Notes: a model not told the origin generated them from the letters alone. DNA of 64,000 bases from Theocolax elegans (GCA_026168455.1 CM047426.1:60507396-60571395), one strand, 5' to 3'; positions 32,376 through 44,258 are shown, counted from the first letter of the stretch. A program made the numbers and translations.

Positions 32376-32905
32376 ATGTCAATACCGTGAAATAGCTTTT
32401 TTGCTTTTTTCCGATAGTTCTAAGAGGTTCCGAGATATTGACGATTAAAAATTTAAAAGTAACAATTTTGAAAAACGAGGAAAAATCAATTTTTTTCATC
32501 TGTATCGACCAATATTTGATCAGTCTTAAATAATAAAAAATGTTGAATATTTTTCTTTTGTAAAATATTGTAAAAAAAAAAGAAATTTCTTCCCGACAAA
32601 TGAAAAACAACTATATCTCTAAAAGTATTGGAGATATCGAAAATATTAAAAAATTATTGTTCTTTTAAAAATTGCAAATTTTATGAAAATTAACTCTTGT
32701 TTTAAATTCTTTATACATCTAAGTATAAAATTTGCAATTATAGCTTGGATTTTTTATAAAAGTACAATACAAATCTCGTTTTACTCGAGATATTATTAAT
32801 TTAATATCACTTTACATAGGAAGAAAAATTTTATAAATGATTGCATTTTTTGTCAGCGGAAACTAATATGGTATATAATATAATTAACTCATATCGACGG
32901 CTGAG
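32376..32905. other. AT-rich spacer
   Basis: No gene. Near 32600-32690 is a second copy of the TATCTC...TTGGAGATATCGA hairpin followed by TATTGTTCTT, related to about 31945-32005 in the same orientation. Confidence 0.45.
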
Positions 32906-33035
32906 AGGAACAAAAACCTATCTCGGGAGTCGCTTCGAGAAGAGCCTATCTCGGCGACGACTTGAAGAAAGAGCTATCTCGGCTGCCGCTTCGAGAAGAG
33001 CCTAACTCGAAGGCGGCTTGAAGAATAACCTCAAA
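32906..33035 (+). repeat. Four ~28-bp tandem units
   Basis: Units with CCTATCTCGG...CGCTTCGAGAAGAG repeat four times with ~28-bp spacing. Two subtypes alternate: GCTTCGAGAAG in units 1 and 3, ACTTGAAGAA or GCTTGAAGAA in units 2 and 4. GC-richer than its flanks. No meaningful frame. Confidence 0.75.
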
Positions 33036-33720
33036 CCTCAGGTCAGATTTTTTGTTTTCAAATTTTGTAGTGGTAGCACTGCGTAATTTGAAATTGCGGG
33101 CTTTAAATGCTGGTAAAAAATTATGAAAAAAAACATGATTTGTTTTTTAGTATTGCACATGCTTTTGACCTGGTAATTAATAAGCATATTATAAAATATA
33201 TACATAAATAAATATATCGATAAATCTCGTATCGCGTCAATATATTGGATGAAAAATTGTTCCAAATTGGGAAATAATTAGAATGCGGCGACTTTAGTTA
33301 CTTCCAATGGGAAATATCATTCAGGTCTGAAAAATAATTTTTTAAAACACCGTGCGCGAAGATCGATTTTGCAAGCATCTATAGCGTGTGCGAAGAGCCA
33401 AATATATACACTGTACTGTAGCGGGTGCGAAGAGCATTACAGAAAGTGCGAAGAACGTAGCGTGTACGAAAAATTCCAAAGTGTTTTGGTGGTTATCGTA
33501 GAATTTTTCTTGTATATTCATGCTGTACCGATAGACCCGCCTCTCAACTGTTATGCAACTAATTCTCCCTCCCACTTATATCTTTCTTGTATTTTCCGCG
33601 CTGACAGGAAAGCGTACTGTTGTTGTGTACATAAAAATTGAAGACACGGTTTCTTGTTAACCTTACACAATAACGTGCTATTTGCATGGATACCGATACT
33701 GACTCAGATATATCTGATTA
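33036..33720. other. Spacer with GTGCGAAG motifs
   Basis: The motif GTGCGAAGA, or a one-base variant, recurs about five times at 33352-33470. A 90-codon plus frame across it has no domain. The flanks are plain AT-rich DNA. Confidence 0.4.
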
Positions 33721-33890
33721 TGGATTAAAATTATTAAAATTATTAAAATTATTAAAATTATTAAAATTATTAAAATTATTAAAATTACTAAAATTATTAA
33801 AATTATGAAAATTATTAAAATTAAAATTATGAAAATTATTAAAATTATTAAAATTAAAATTATGAAAATTAATTGATTAATTTTCATTTA
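33721..33890. repeat. (ATTATTAAA)n minisatellite
   Basis: About 18 units of ATTATTAAA or close variants. A 69-codon isoleucine-rich minus frame is an artefact of the repeat. Confidence 0.95.
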
Positions 33891-33968
33891 TTAAAATTAT
33901 TTGGTTCTGCATTTATATTTATTTTTCTACTTAATCGAACTTCGCGACATTTGTTTTAAAAAATAGTA

Positions 33969-35909
33969 TATGCAACACGTGTGCGAAAGTGATCTCGTAC
34001 TTGTGTGAATTTGACGCCCTCGCTTCCCACGCGTGCGAGAATCGGGTCAGTGTCGGCGCGCCAGGGTGTCATTGTGCCAGGGCCGCTAGAAAGGTCTGTT
34101 CGCGTGACTTTGGGAGGGGGTCTGTCGCGATAAGAAGGCTTTCCAACTTGACTAAATTTACGAACTAAATTCAAATTTGTGCGCTGGTTAAGCAAATTTC
34201 TTTTGTCTGTGTTTATATCATAAAATCGCATGAGAGAAAATTCATGTTACTAGATGTACCTTGATTTAAATACTAATTTTATATATTATGTAATTATGCA
34301 GTAGCTAAGTGAATAAATCATAAAGAAATTATGAAATTATTAACGTGTTGAAAATAATGATTGCGTTAAGCTACATTTATATGGAATGATTCATATACAC
34401 GTACATATATTTATATATTTTATATATTATATCAATTATTATATTAAAATATGCATAATTTTACATTGTAATAACTGCATTAATATTAAGTATATCATTT
34501 AAAACGACACACGCATTTTTTGTTTGCATTTTTGTATTTTCAAAAGCCACCAAAACATGACTTTTTTAATCTGTACCTGCATCACTATTTAATTACGCGC
34601 GTGAGTATACAATCAAAAGGCCTCTATTATGCGCATCTATCTACTTAGCTTATATAAGCCACAAAAAGTCACTCATAAATGTGCGAATTTATTTTTTAGC
34701 AAAGATTATTTTTATAATTAAAATTTACTATTATGCTATTGCAGTAATCGTTATTGTTAAGAATGTAATACAATTTTATCATGTGATGAAAACGATTCAA
34801 TATATATATGTATATATATATATATTATGTATATTTATATATATACATATATAATCATCATACAAACCAAATGAATCCGCACTTGATTGGGCGATGCTTA
34901 ATTAATATTATTAAAAATAATAGAATTAGTGAAAAATAAGAAGAATCTTTTATATTTGATTCATACAAACCATAATATTCTCACTTACCTAAATAATAAA
35001 CGTAATATAGTACTTAGTACTTAATGCTGCATGCTTTTAAAAATATCTTAGTAGGAACCTATTGTAGAATAATTTACATTTTTATATATAAAATAATTCT
35101 GCATCAATGCATGGACAAAATAGTTTGTTTTAAAAGTATAACATACGATATTTTAAATATATAACGTTATTTTAATTCGATATCAGCTGCTTAATTTTTT
35201 TTGCCAATATATACTATAAAAATAAATAAAAATATTTAATAATTATATTTTAATCTAGATGCAGACGAAACAGATCAGTCGGAAGAGATGGTAGAGAGGT
35301 ACGCAATGCGACACATTTCAGGCTTAAAATTTGTAATTTATAAGATTAAATAAAAAAATTCTTTAATTTTTTGTGGTTTTTTTGTTATTATTTCGACTCT
35401 GTTATATTTATCTCCTCGTAACTCCTTCATAAAATCCTTGGTATCTTCCGAAATATGTGTAAGTGTGCCTAAATCTTTATTACATGACTTACAAATCCTA
35501 TCCTCCATTTTTCTCCAGTATTTATTCGTTACATCCATGTTTCCACACCATTATATAAATATATAATCATATATACGTATATATGAATCATTCCATGTAA
35601 ATGTAGCTTAACGCAATCATTATTTTCAACACATTAATAATTTCATAATTTTTTTATGATTTATTTACTTAGCTACTGCATAATTACATAATATATAAAA
35701 TTAGTATTTAAATCAAGGTACATCTAGTAACATGAATTTTCTCTCATGCGATTTTATGATATAAACACAGACAAAAGAAAGCCTTCTTGTCGCGACAGAC
35801 CCCCTCCCAAAGTCGCGCGAACAGACCTTTCTAACCGCCCTGGTACAATGACACCCTGGCGCGCTGACACTGACCCCGAGAATCACGTTCTTCGCACACT
35901 AGTTGCATA
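33969..35909. mobile_element. 1.9-kb foldback element with ~400-bp arms
   Basis: The left arm (33969-34410) and right arm (about 35570-35909) pair, with termini TATGCAAC...GTGTGCGAA and TTCGCACACTAGTTGCATA. The right arm lacks about 65 bp present in the left. The 1.15-kb centre is AT-rich with a TATATGTATA stretch. It contains a 66-codon minus frame (35338-35538) with a CxxC (CKSCNKDLGTLTHI) that faintly resembles the zinc knuckle at the end of some RTs; I would not call it a gene. Confidence 0.8.
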
Positions 35910-36624
35910 ATGTACTATGACGAGGCGTATATAAAGTATAAAGTGCGATTTGACAGGCGAAAAATGACTATAAAATTACTGCGATAAATTTAAGATCTAT
36001 TTAAATAATATTTAACGCTATAATAGAAATATTTTACAAAAATTGTAACGTTCAGCTATTTGTGTACAAAAATTACTAAAAATAATTTGTAAATTAATAA
36101 AATTTAATAATTTATAAAAATTACATAGATTGATTAGAATAAAATGAGTTACACTAATCCAATTTTGTAATTAAATATGTCTTTTACAATATATTATAAA
36201 GAAACTTATAGTTTAATATCTTGTTAATTTATTTTTGTAATTTTTTAATTATATGATACACTATTTGACGTAGTGCCCGAGATATTATTTTAAAAAATAA
36301 TAATAAAAATAACAATTCAATTAAACAAAAAATAGTGAACACTTTAATCTTAGTGGGTGATTAAACATTAGAATTAAAAATTCACTATTCATTTACAAAA
36401 AAAATTAAAAAAAACCGTGCTATTCGGCGACGTTTCTATAAAAAAACAGCTCAATTAAGTGACTTATTAAAAGATTTAGACGAACAAAAAAAATAAAAAT
36501 TTTGAAATTTTAAACCCTATTAAGCACAAGAAGTGGTTTTGTGTCTTTTGTGCGCTTCCTGAATAAAGAATTTTGGAATATCCATGTGGATTTACGCTAT
36601 ACAAAAAATAAGGTAAAAAATAGT

Positions 36625-36630
<6 letters not shown>
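35910..36630. other. AT-rich spacer
   Basis: No ORF, repeat or motif of note. Confidence 0.5.

Positions 36631-36667
<37 letters not shown>
36631..36667. repeat. (TA)n tract
   Basis: Simple TA repeat abutting the left end of the next foldback. Confidence 0.95.
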
Positions 36668-36669
<2 letters not shown>

Positions 36670-37190
36670 GTTGTTCTCTGTGACATCGAAGATGAAAAAA
36701 ATAAATATTGCTATAACTATGGGAATATGTTTTAGAGGTATCCAGTAGTTCTCCTGAATTTTTTCAGATTTTTTCTGGGCCATTATTTTAAGTTACAGAG
36801 AGTCAAAGTTGACATTTTAGCATTTTTTTGCATTATATGCCCATTTTCATGAATTTTTAGCTCCCAGGGGATGCATTTTTCACTAAAAACATAAGTATGA
36901 CTTTTTTTGTAAAATTTTCCGAACTTTACACACTCTTGTAAGCCATTTAAACCTTAAATAGTGAAAATCAGCAATTCTGCTCCGGACTCTGGTAACCTAA
37001 TACTGTCTAAAAGATGTCTTTTTATAGTCAGAAACTGCCTAAAAATTTCCAGAGTGGGTCTAAATCATTAAGATCACTTATGGTCAAAATATCCGGGAAA
37101 AGTACCCGAAATATTAATAGAAAAGTAGAAAAGTATCTCCACCTGTTTCAGTATCCATCTAATCTCCTGTAAGCTGCTAAAAAAACAAAT

Positions 37191-37587
37191 ATTATTATAC
37201 AATTATAAAAATTTAATTTTGAAACATTTATAATGCTGGATTTTCAATTTTACAACCATTTTAAGAATTATAATACTAATCTGAAGAAATACTATAAATA
37301 TATTAACATTATTTTTACAATAAGTGAATATACGTATTTAATACAAAAAATATATAAATAAATCAGATCTGAGATTATAATGAGTAATATGATTATGTGA
37401 CAGTGACAAGTTTGTGAAATTCAAACAATGTATTGCTGAATAATAATAATAATAATGTTAATATATTTATAGTAATCCTTCAGATTAGTATTATAATTCT
37501 TGTAAGGGTTGTAAAACTAATAATGCAGCATTATAAATGTTTAAAAATTTATTTTTTATAATTGTATAATAATGTTTGTATTTTTAG
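37191..37587. repeat. Palindromic segment in the foldback centre
   Basis: AATATTATTATACAATTATA near 37190 pairs with TATAATTGTATAATAATGTT near 37556, and AATACTAATCTGAAG near 37270 with CTTCAGATTAGTATT near 37478. A separate palindromic insertion, or the element's own core. Confidence 0.75.
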
Positions 37588-37968
37588 CCGTAACCGGATA
37601 TTTTGCCGTATGACATTTCGCCGTCGGACCTTTTGCCGTAAACATTTCGCCGTATGAGTCATTTTGCCGTATAACATTTCGCCGTATGAGACATTTTGCC
37701 GTACGCGATTGGGTTATAGGGTTATAGTATAAACATAGTTTTTATTTTATTTGAATATAAAATTAAATTAAATTTCGCTGTATCAAAATTCGCCGTACGT
37801 ATTTTTTCCTATTTTACGGAGAGAAGTTCCTTACAGCAAAATGTCACATACGGCAAAATTTTATACGGCGAAATGTCCTATACGGCGAAAAGTAATACGG
37901 CGATTTGTCCGACGGCGAAGTGTCATACGGCGAATTGTCATACGGCAAAGTGTCATGAAACCATTTTT
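37588..37968. repeat. Bipartite GCCGTA motif array
   Basis: Eight GCCGT motifs run direct at 37588-37705, alternating TTGCCGTA and TCGCCGTA about 18 bp apart with TATGACATT-type spacers. After ~100 bp of AT-rich spacer, seven inverted copies (TACGGCGAA or TACGGCAAA) follow at 37845-37955. A direct GCCGTACG lies at 37790. No coding. Confidence 0.9.
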
Positions 37969-38939
37969 AGCACCTTACAGGAGATAAGATGGATACTGAA
38001 ACAAGTGGAGATACTTTTCTACCACTCCAAGGTAAATGCATAAATTGTTTTGCAATGATCATGCTAATAGATACACCATTATAAGGCAACAAATTTACAT
38101 TTCTATTAATATTTCGGTCACTTTTCCCAGATATTTTGATCATAAGTGATCATAATGATTTAGACCCACTCTGGAAATTTATAGACAGTTTCTGCCTATA
38201 AAAAGACATCTTTTAGATAGTATTACCCTGTTGAAAAAAACTCATATAAAACAATAAAAAAAATTGTATAATAATATCGGTCTCTCCGAACCAAGTGCTT
38301 TACTTTTAGAATTTTAGATTTTGTAACAAATAAAAAAAATTTTTTTATCGTACTTCATGTGGCTTTTGCACCCGGAGTTTGCGATAGAATGCTATACATT
38401 ATTTAATAGGAATCGGAAAGAATAAGCTTATAACTATAGCCTTCATAATGAACACCTCATAAAATGCGATAAAAATAAATTTGTTTATAAGGTTTTATGG
38501 AAATAAACGTGTAACATAAAAGAGCATAAAATAGTTTATCGGAGTATATCGGGTACACATTCATATTTAAATATTTTATATTTATATTTACCGGGCATTA
38601 TAAGGATTTGCCATTTTTCACGTACTTATATATCAATGCTTTTTCACTTTAAAGCGTATAGTATTTTATAATGAAAAACTCGAACATGAATGAATTATCT
38701 ATAGCTCTATTTCAGGTAATACAAAATGATATATTCTTAACAAGTGGATTTCTATCGGGATTTTAACAGTTATTGTCTTATAGAGAATACAAAAAGATAA
38801 GGTTTAATAGGGCGTTTCACTATAACGCCAAGTAACGGCTACATGACCTTACCAGCATATTTCAATATTATATAACAACTTACCTGGTACCTTTATAGGG
38901 ATTTATGACGATCGACGCATGAAATGGGCGGCTTGCCTT

Positions 38940-39310
38940 TGAAAAAGTAACCGCAATTGAATCTTTTATCGCATTTTATGAGGTAATGCTGTATTTACTA
39001 TTTACAACGAATAGGCATGTATCTGGATTCACATAATTAATGATTTTTCATGATTGCAATTTATCAGGTTGAATAGGACATTTCACTATAAAGTCGAGCA
39101 TTATTTATCCGAATCTACCGGTATATTCTAATATTGTCAAGCAACCTATGTGGTTCGTTTATAGGGTTTAATCAGTATTGTCACATAAATGAGCGGTTTG
39201 ATTACAGGATCTTATCGGTTATGCCTGTCGTGGAAGCAACCGCTATTGAATCGTTTATCGTATTTTATGAGGTATTGCTGTATTTTCTATTTACAAAGAA
39301 TAGGCATGTA
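38940..39310. repeat. ~290-bp tandem duplication inside the 5.13-kb element
   Basis: AATAGGCATGTATCTG occurs near 39009 and 39299, and the surrounding sequence is duplicated with moderate divergence. The second unit is split by the foldback at 39340-40655. Confidence 0.75.
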
Positions 39311-39339
39311 TCTGAATTTCAAATAATTAATGATTTTTC

Positions 39340-40655
39340 CCCGCGTAAAAAATGAAAGTTTATATGAACTTTATATAAACTTTAGGTTTGGCTAAACTTG
39401 ATATGGGGTTGGCCAACGAGACTGAGCCGAACTTATGTAACTGACTGTTCAAGTTTGGCGAAAGTGTATCAAAAGTTCATCTGAAATTGATATAAAGGTT
39501 TTATAAGGTTTTGTTACAATTACTGACAACTAAAATAAAGTTTATACTAAGTTTAGCCGAACTCAATATCAACGTGATATCAAGTTCAAGTATATAAAGT
39601 AATATAATGTTGATATCAACATACGCCACTGAAAAGTGTTGTCAATTTCGTTAGTCTTGAAGACATAACCTGAAAGAAGAAAATTAAAAAAAACCATAAA
39701 GTATCTATTTTTACGTATTAAAATATTAATTAAAACATAATTAAAAATATAAAATTTTCATTTCAAATAGAAAAAACTTATCTGATGCAGAAGTCCAAAA
39801 TGAATCTTCTTGTGTCGTATTTTCTATGCTGACATCGTTGTCCGGATTACGCCTTACGTACACCAATCGCACAACAATGCTCTGTCAACTCGTTTACACA
39901 CTAAACGAGTCCGCTAATCCTTTTCGCGCTGCTCTCGCGAGTGAACTGACGCTAGGGTTAGTTGCCAAAACAACATTGTTTTGATTTTTTTTCATCGGCT
40001 AATTTATCGATATCTATCCGATTCGTCAGTACCGTTGCGAATGCGGCGCGATAAGGACCAGCAGATCAAGTTGTTTCTTCAAATCTGACAGTTAAATAAC
40101 TGCAATTGTAATAATCGTTGCGCGATCGATGTACGTATTAAGGCGTAATCCAGACAACGATGTCAGGATAGAAAATACGACACATGAAGATTCATTTTGA
40201 ACCGCTGCATTAGATAAGTTTTTTCTATTTAAATTGAAAATTTTATGTATTTAATTATGTTTTAATTAATATTTTAATATGTAAACATAGATACTTTGTG
40301 GTTTTTTTAATTTTCTTCTTTCAGGTTATGTCTTCAAGACTAACGAAATGGACAACACTTTTCAGTGGCGTATGTTGATATCAACATTATATTACTTTAT
40401 ATACTTGAACTTGATATCACGTTGATATTGAGTTCGGCTAAACTTAGTATAAACTTTATTTTAGTTGTCAGTAATTGTAACAAAACCTTATAAAACCTTT
40501 ATATCAATTTCAGATGAACTTTTGATACACTTTCGCCAAACTTGAACAGTCAGTTACACAAGTTCGGCTCAGTCTCGTTGGCCAACCCCATATCAAGTTT
40601 AGCCAAACCTAAAGTTTATATAAAGTTCATATAAACTTTCATTTTTTTACGCGGG
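39340..40655. mobile_element. CCCGCG-ended foldback, 1.32 kb
   Basis: Termini CCCGCGTAAAAAA and TTTTTTTACGCGGG. Arms of about 500 bp pair around a centre near 40000. The subterminal parts are rich in AAGTTTATA/AACTTGATA-type short motifs. TC flanks both sides (39338-39339 and 40656-40657). The unfilled site GATTTTTCATGATTGC is present near 39032 in the tandem duplicate. No ORF. Confidence 0.85.
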
Positions 40656-40889
40656 TCATGATTGCAATTTATCGGGTTGAATAGGACATTTCACTATAAA
40701 GTCGAGCATTATTTATCCGAATCTACCGGTATATTCTAATATTGTCAATCAACCTATGTGGTTCGTTTATAGGGTTTGATCAGTATTGTCACATAAATGA
40801 GCGGTTTAATATTACAATAAACACGGAATAGTCGATTACATTTTTGGCGCGAAATTTGTATTTCTCAAGTGGCTTTGGTGTTACTAAAA

Positions 40890-42160
40890 ACACATAGAAA
40901 TATTGTACAATTGAAATATTTTTTCTAAAAATAGGTTAATATGTTTTCATATTAGTAAAATAATGAAGTATAAACTTTATTACAAGAGAATGCTAAATAA
41001 AGAATACATACTAATTCCGTAACAAATTCTGAATTATTTTAAATGTTAACATGAATCATTGAATCATATAAAAGATTAACAAAATTGGATTACTTTATTG
41101 AAAATTAAATTTAATATTTCTTTTTGGTGTTTATTACTAGATTACTGTAGAAAACCACTATCTTTACTTTCATGAAGAATAACATTGAAAAATATTTATA
41201 ATTAAAGGGCACAAAATTAAGAATACCTGCAAGTGTCACTCGAGTCTGACAGTTATTTCTATAACCATTAATAAATCACTTAAATATAGAAATATTTAAT
41301 ATTTCTTTGATGTTTATTAGTAGTTTGTAATAAAAACTTCTATCATTATATGCATGAAGAATATTAATGAAAAACATTTGAAACTAAAGGGCACAAAACT
41401 AAGAATACATAGAAATATTGTATAATTGAAATATTTTTTCTAATAGTCAGGTTACTATATTTAACTATTTGAAGAATAAGGAAGCAATACTTATGTAACA
41501 AATGTATACTAATTAAAGAATACATACAAATGTATATAAATATTTTACAAAGTTTACTTGCATCATTCGTCCTATAAGAATTATTATACTGGATAAGTGT
41601 ATTTAAAATTATATTTAATATTTCTTTGTTGTTTATTAGAGGCTTACTGTAGACAACTTCGTTCTATACTTTCATGAAACATAGCAATGAATAACATTTA
41701 TAATTAATTAACAAAACTAAGAATACTTGCATGTGTCACTCGAGTCTGACAGTTATTTCTATAACCATTACTAAAGTAGTTGTAGTATTATTTAGTATTA
41801 TATAATATAATATTATACAGTTAGTAATATTGAAATATGTGTTCTAAAATTTCGGTTAATATTCTTTTTATTTTTAAAAAATAATGAAGAATAAACTTTT
41901 ATACAAGAGTATACTAATAAAAGAATACATGTAAATGCCGTTACACATTCTGAATTATTTTACAGAGTTTACTTGAATCAGTGAATCATATAAGAATTAT
42001 TATATTGGATAAGTTTATATAAAATAAATTTAATATTTCTTTGATTTTTATTAGTAGTATATCATAGAAACTTCTATCTTTACATGCATGAAGAATAACA
42101 ATGAAAAACATTTATAACTAAAGGTTACAAAACTAAGAATACATGAAAGTGTCACACGAG
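40890..42160. repeat. Diverged ~0.4-0.5-kb tandem repeats
   Basis: An ATTGAAATATTTTTTCTA-like block recurs near 40910, 41427 and 41832. A GAGTCTGACAGTTATTTCTA block near 41243 and 41740 and an AATATTTCTTTGATGTTTAT-like block near 41114, 41306, 41620 and 42028 follow in register. About three to four units. Non-coding. Confidence 0.75.
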
Positions 42161-42179
42161 TATCGCTGCAAAAGTATAC

Positions 42180-42650
42180 TTATGTAATTCGTATTATTGT
42201 TGGCGCAGCCGATACAACCCGATAGGCCGTCTGCCCCTTACATGCGTCGAACCTCGTAAAACCTTATAAAGACGTCAAGCATTCGAAAACCGGATACATA
42301 CCTATTTGTTATAAATAATAAATACGGAATTGCCTGGTAGAATGGGATTAGCGATTTGATTAAGATTTGTTATTCCTGGCGCAGCCGGTAGTAACGGATA
42401 GGTCGTATGCCAAATACATGCGTCGATCCTCGTAAACCTTTATAAAAGATCTGTAATGGTTGCTTTAAAATTATGGAATCTAAGGGTAGACACCGATAGC
42501 TGTTAGTGGACAATATAGTGAAAAGCCTTATAGAACCTTATTAATTCAATACACACGAAGACGTCAAATATTCGAAAACTGGATATATGCCTATTTGTTA
42601 TAAATAATAAATACGGAATTGCCTGGTAGAAAGCGATTAACAATTTGATT
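42180..42650. repeat. Repeated GGCGCAGCCG and GGAATTGCCTGG segments
   Basis: TATT(G/C)(T/C)TGGCGCAGCCG recurs near 42192 and 42370, and TTATAAATAATAAATACGGA plus ATTGCCTGGTAGAA recurs near 42308 and 42598. Part of the right side of the 5.13-kb element; some motifs are inverted relative to its left side. Confidence 0.7.
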
Positions 42651-43510
42651 AAGATTGTTTTTATGGATGTCTCAGCTCAAACGATCCGGTAAACGAAACG
42701 CCCATTTATTTTGTTGATCATCATATTGTACTATAAAATGTTTTTTTCTTTTGTGAGGTTTATCTTATAAAATACTATAGGCATTTATTGTATAGTATGG
42801 TATGAGGTTTTTGCACCCGGGATACCTTATAGACTCGAATTATAAACCTACCATTAGAAAGCAAAAAAAGACATGAACATATCCAGTAATTCCATGATAA
42901 GTGCTTATTAAATTTTTTATCGGGAAATTTGTATGAATTATAACCTTTTCAAAGTCATTTGTTTTATTATAGAACCCGATTAATATTTTCTTGGATGTAC
43001 TTGTGTAATTCATGTAGTAAAACATCTATACAGGCTTATAATTTTTCAATTAATTTATTACGATATATGCCGATTCTGAATTCATATTGGTAAAGTGAAT
43101 AGATTTCTATAAATAATCATATGAGCATATCTCTATAAAAGCATATAAGTTTAATAGTCTCATAGAAACTGATATATCTTTTACCAGGTAAAACTTATAA
43201 AAACTAAATTTCGGAACTTGTGATTCGTAGCTGTGGGGAATTCATTATAGGTACCGATAAAAAAGAAATCGCCCTTTATATTACTATAAAATTTTTATCG
43301 ACACCCCGATACAATGAGCCATTATTTTATCGGATTTTATAAGGTTTCTTCAACAGCGTAGGTTTCCAGAGTCCGGAGCAGAATTGCTGATTTTCACTAT
43401 TTAAGGTTTAAATAGCTTACAAGAGTGTGACAGCATACATTTATGTCTTTAAAAGTATTTTTAATGAAAAATTCAGAAAATTTTACAAAAGAAGTCATAT
43501 TTGTTATCAT

Positions 43511-43514
43511 TTAC

Positions 43515-43561
<47 letters not shown>

Positions 43562-44070
43562 AGAGAATTTTTTGGCATTGTTAATTTATTACCTTTTTTT
43601 GTAGCCATATACATTGATTCATTATTGTAAGATGTATATGTGAATGAAAAATCATATTATGCGACTGTCAAATTTGCATAATTTTAATTATTTGGATACA
43701 GCAAAAGAATATAATAATCGAGATTCTAAGAACTTAGCTTGTAGTTTGCGTATAATGATAAAAGCACGATTGGAGACGAGTGCAGCTCCGTCTGAAATTT
43801 AATTCCTCGGTTAATTACCGAGATAAAAAATTTAGTAATTCTTGATTTATTATATTTTTATGTATATATATCGATTCGTCCCTGTAAGATCAATAGGTAT
43901 ATCAAAAATCTTTGTGATCGGGTCATATTTATATTGTCGATATTTATTGATCGATTTTGATAATCGATTGGTCCAAAAACAAAGAACATAATCACGGGTA
44001 CTATGTCGTAACATCAGACGAACGCCCACTGCCTGCATGAGTCACATTTCTTTTGGCGCACCATAGTGCT
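43511..44070. other. (TA)n tract and AT-rich spacer
   Basis: TA repeat at about 43520-43556, then unremarkable AT-rich DNA. A 62-codon minus frame near 43850 has no domain. Confidence 0.5.
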
Positions 44071-44074
44071 CTAC

Positions 44075-44150
44075 ATGACTACTCCCGGAATACCATAAAA
44101 ATTCAAAAATTCTCGAATTATCCAAGAAATTCCGTAATTAATGTATTATG
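44075..44150 (-). repeat. Single inverted satellite monomer
   Basis: TACTCCCGGAATACC to AAGAAATTCCGTAATTAATG is the reverse complement of one 59-bp monomer plus part of a second, isolated 36 kb from the main array. Confidence 0.7.
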
Positions 44151-44258
44151 ACCCGGCTTATCAAGAGGGTGTCAGGCGTGAGTAGTTCACCTTAAAATTA
44201 AATTATTTTTATTTTAATGTGAAACTACTGTCAGCTCCGGAGCCTCTTAGTTTTTATA

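Larger units (their letters stand above)
38226..43358. mobile_element. 5.13-kb TA-flanked element with CTGTTGAA termini
   Basis: The terminal inverted repeats read CCCTGTTGAAAAAAACTCAT at 38226 and, inverted, CGCTGTTGAAGAAACCTTAT from 43358. TA flanks both sides (38224-38225 and 43359-43360). The opposite arm of the host foldback, near 36997-37012, shows the unfilled site with a single TA. The interior is AT-rich, repetitive and partly inverted (GACGATCGACGCATG near 38910 against CATGCGTCGATCCTCG near 42420). It has no transposase, so it is a large non-autonomous element, probably of a TA-targeting superfamily. Confidence 0.75.
36668..43510. mobile_element. Foldback element, expanded by later insertions
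   Basis: The left arm (36668-37190) pairs with two separated pieces of the right arm: 37969-38225 and 43361-43505. Markers are GGAGATTAGATGG near 37155 against CCTTACAGGAGATAAGATGG near 37978, and GCTCCGGACTCTGG near 36979 against CCAGAGTCCGGAGC near 43366. The break in the right arm is the 5.13-kb insertion described next. The outermost ~220 bp of the right arm is replaced by a TA tract. Confidence 0.8.

Noticed and set aside
33678..33887. 69-codon isoleucine-rich 'membrane' ORF
   Set aside because: A translation of the ATTATTAAA minisatellite.
35338..35538. RT C-terminal zinc-knuckle gene fragment
   Set aside because: A single CxxC followed by a GTLTHI segment in 66 codons is too little to assign.
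43850..44038. Heat-shock protein coding downstream of the promoter-like block
   Set aside because: None of the minus-strand frames between 43.5 and 44.95 kb resembles an HSP; the 62-codon frame here has no known motif.
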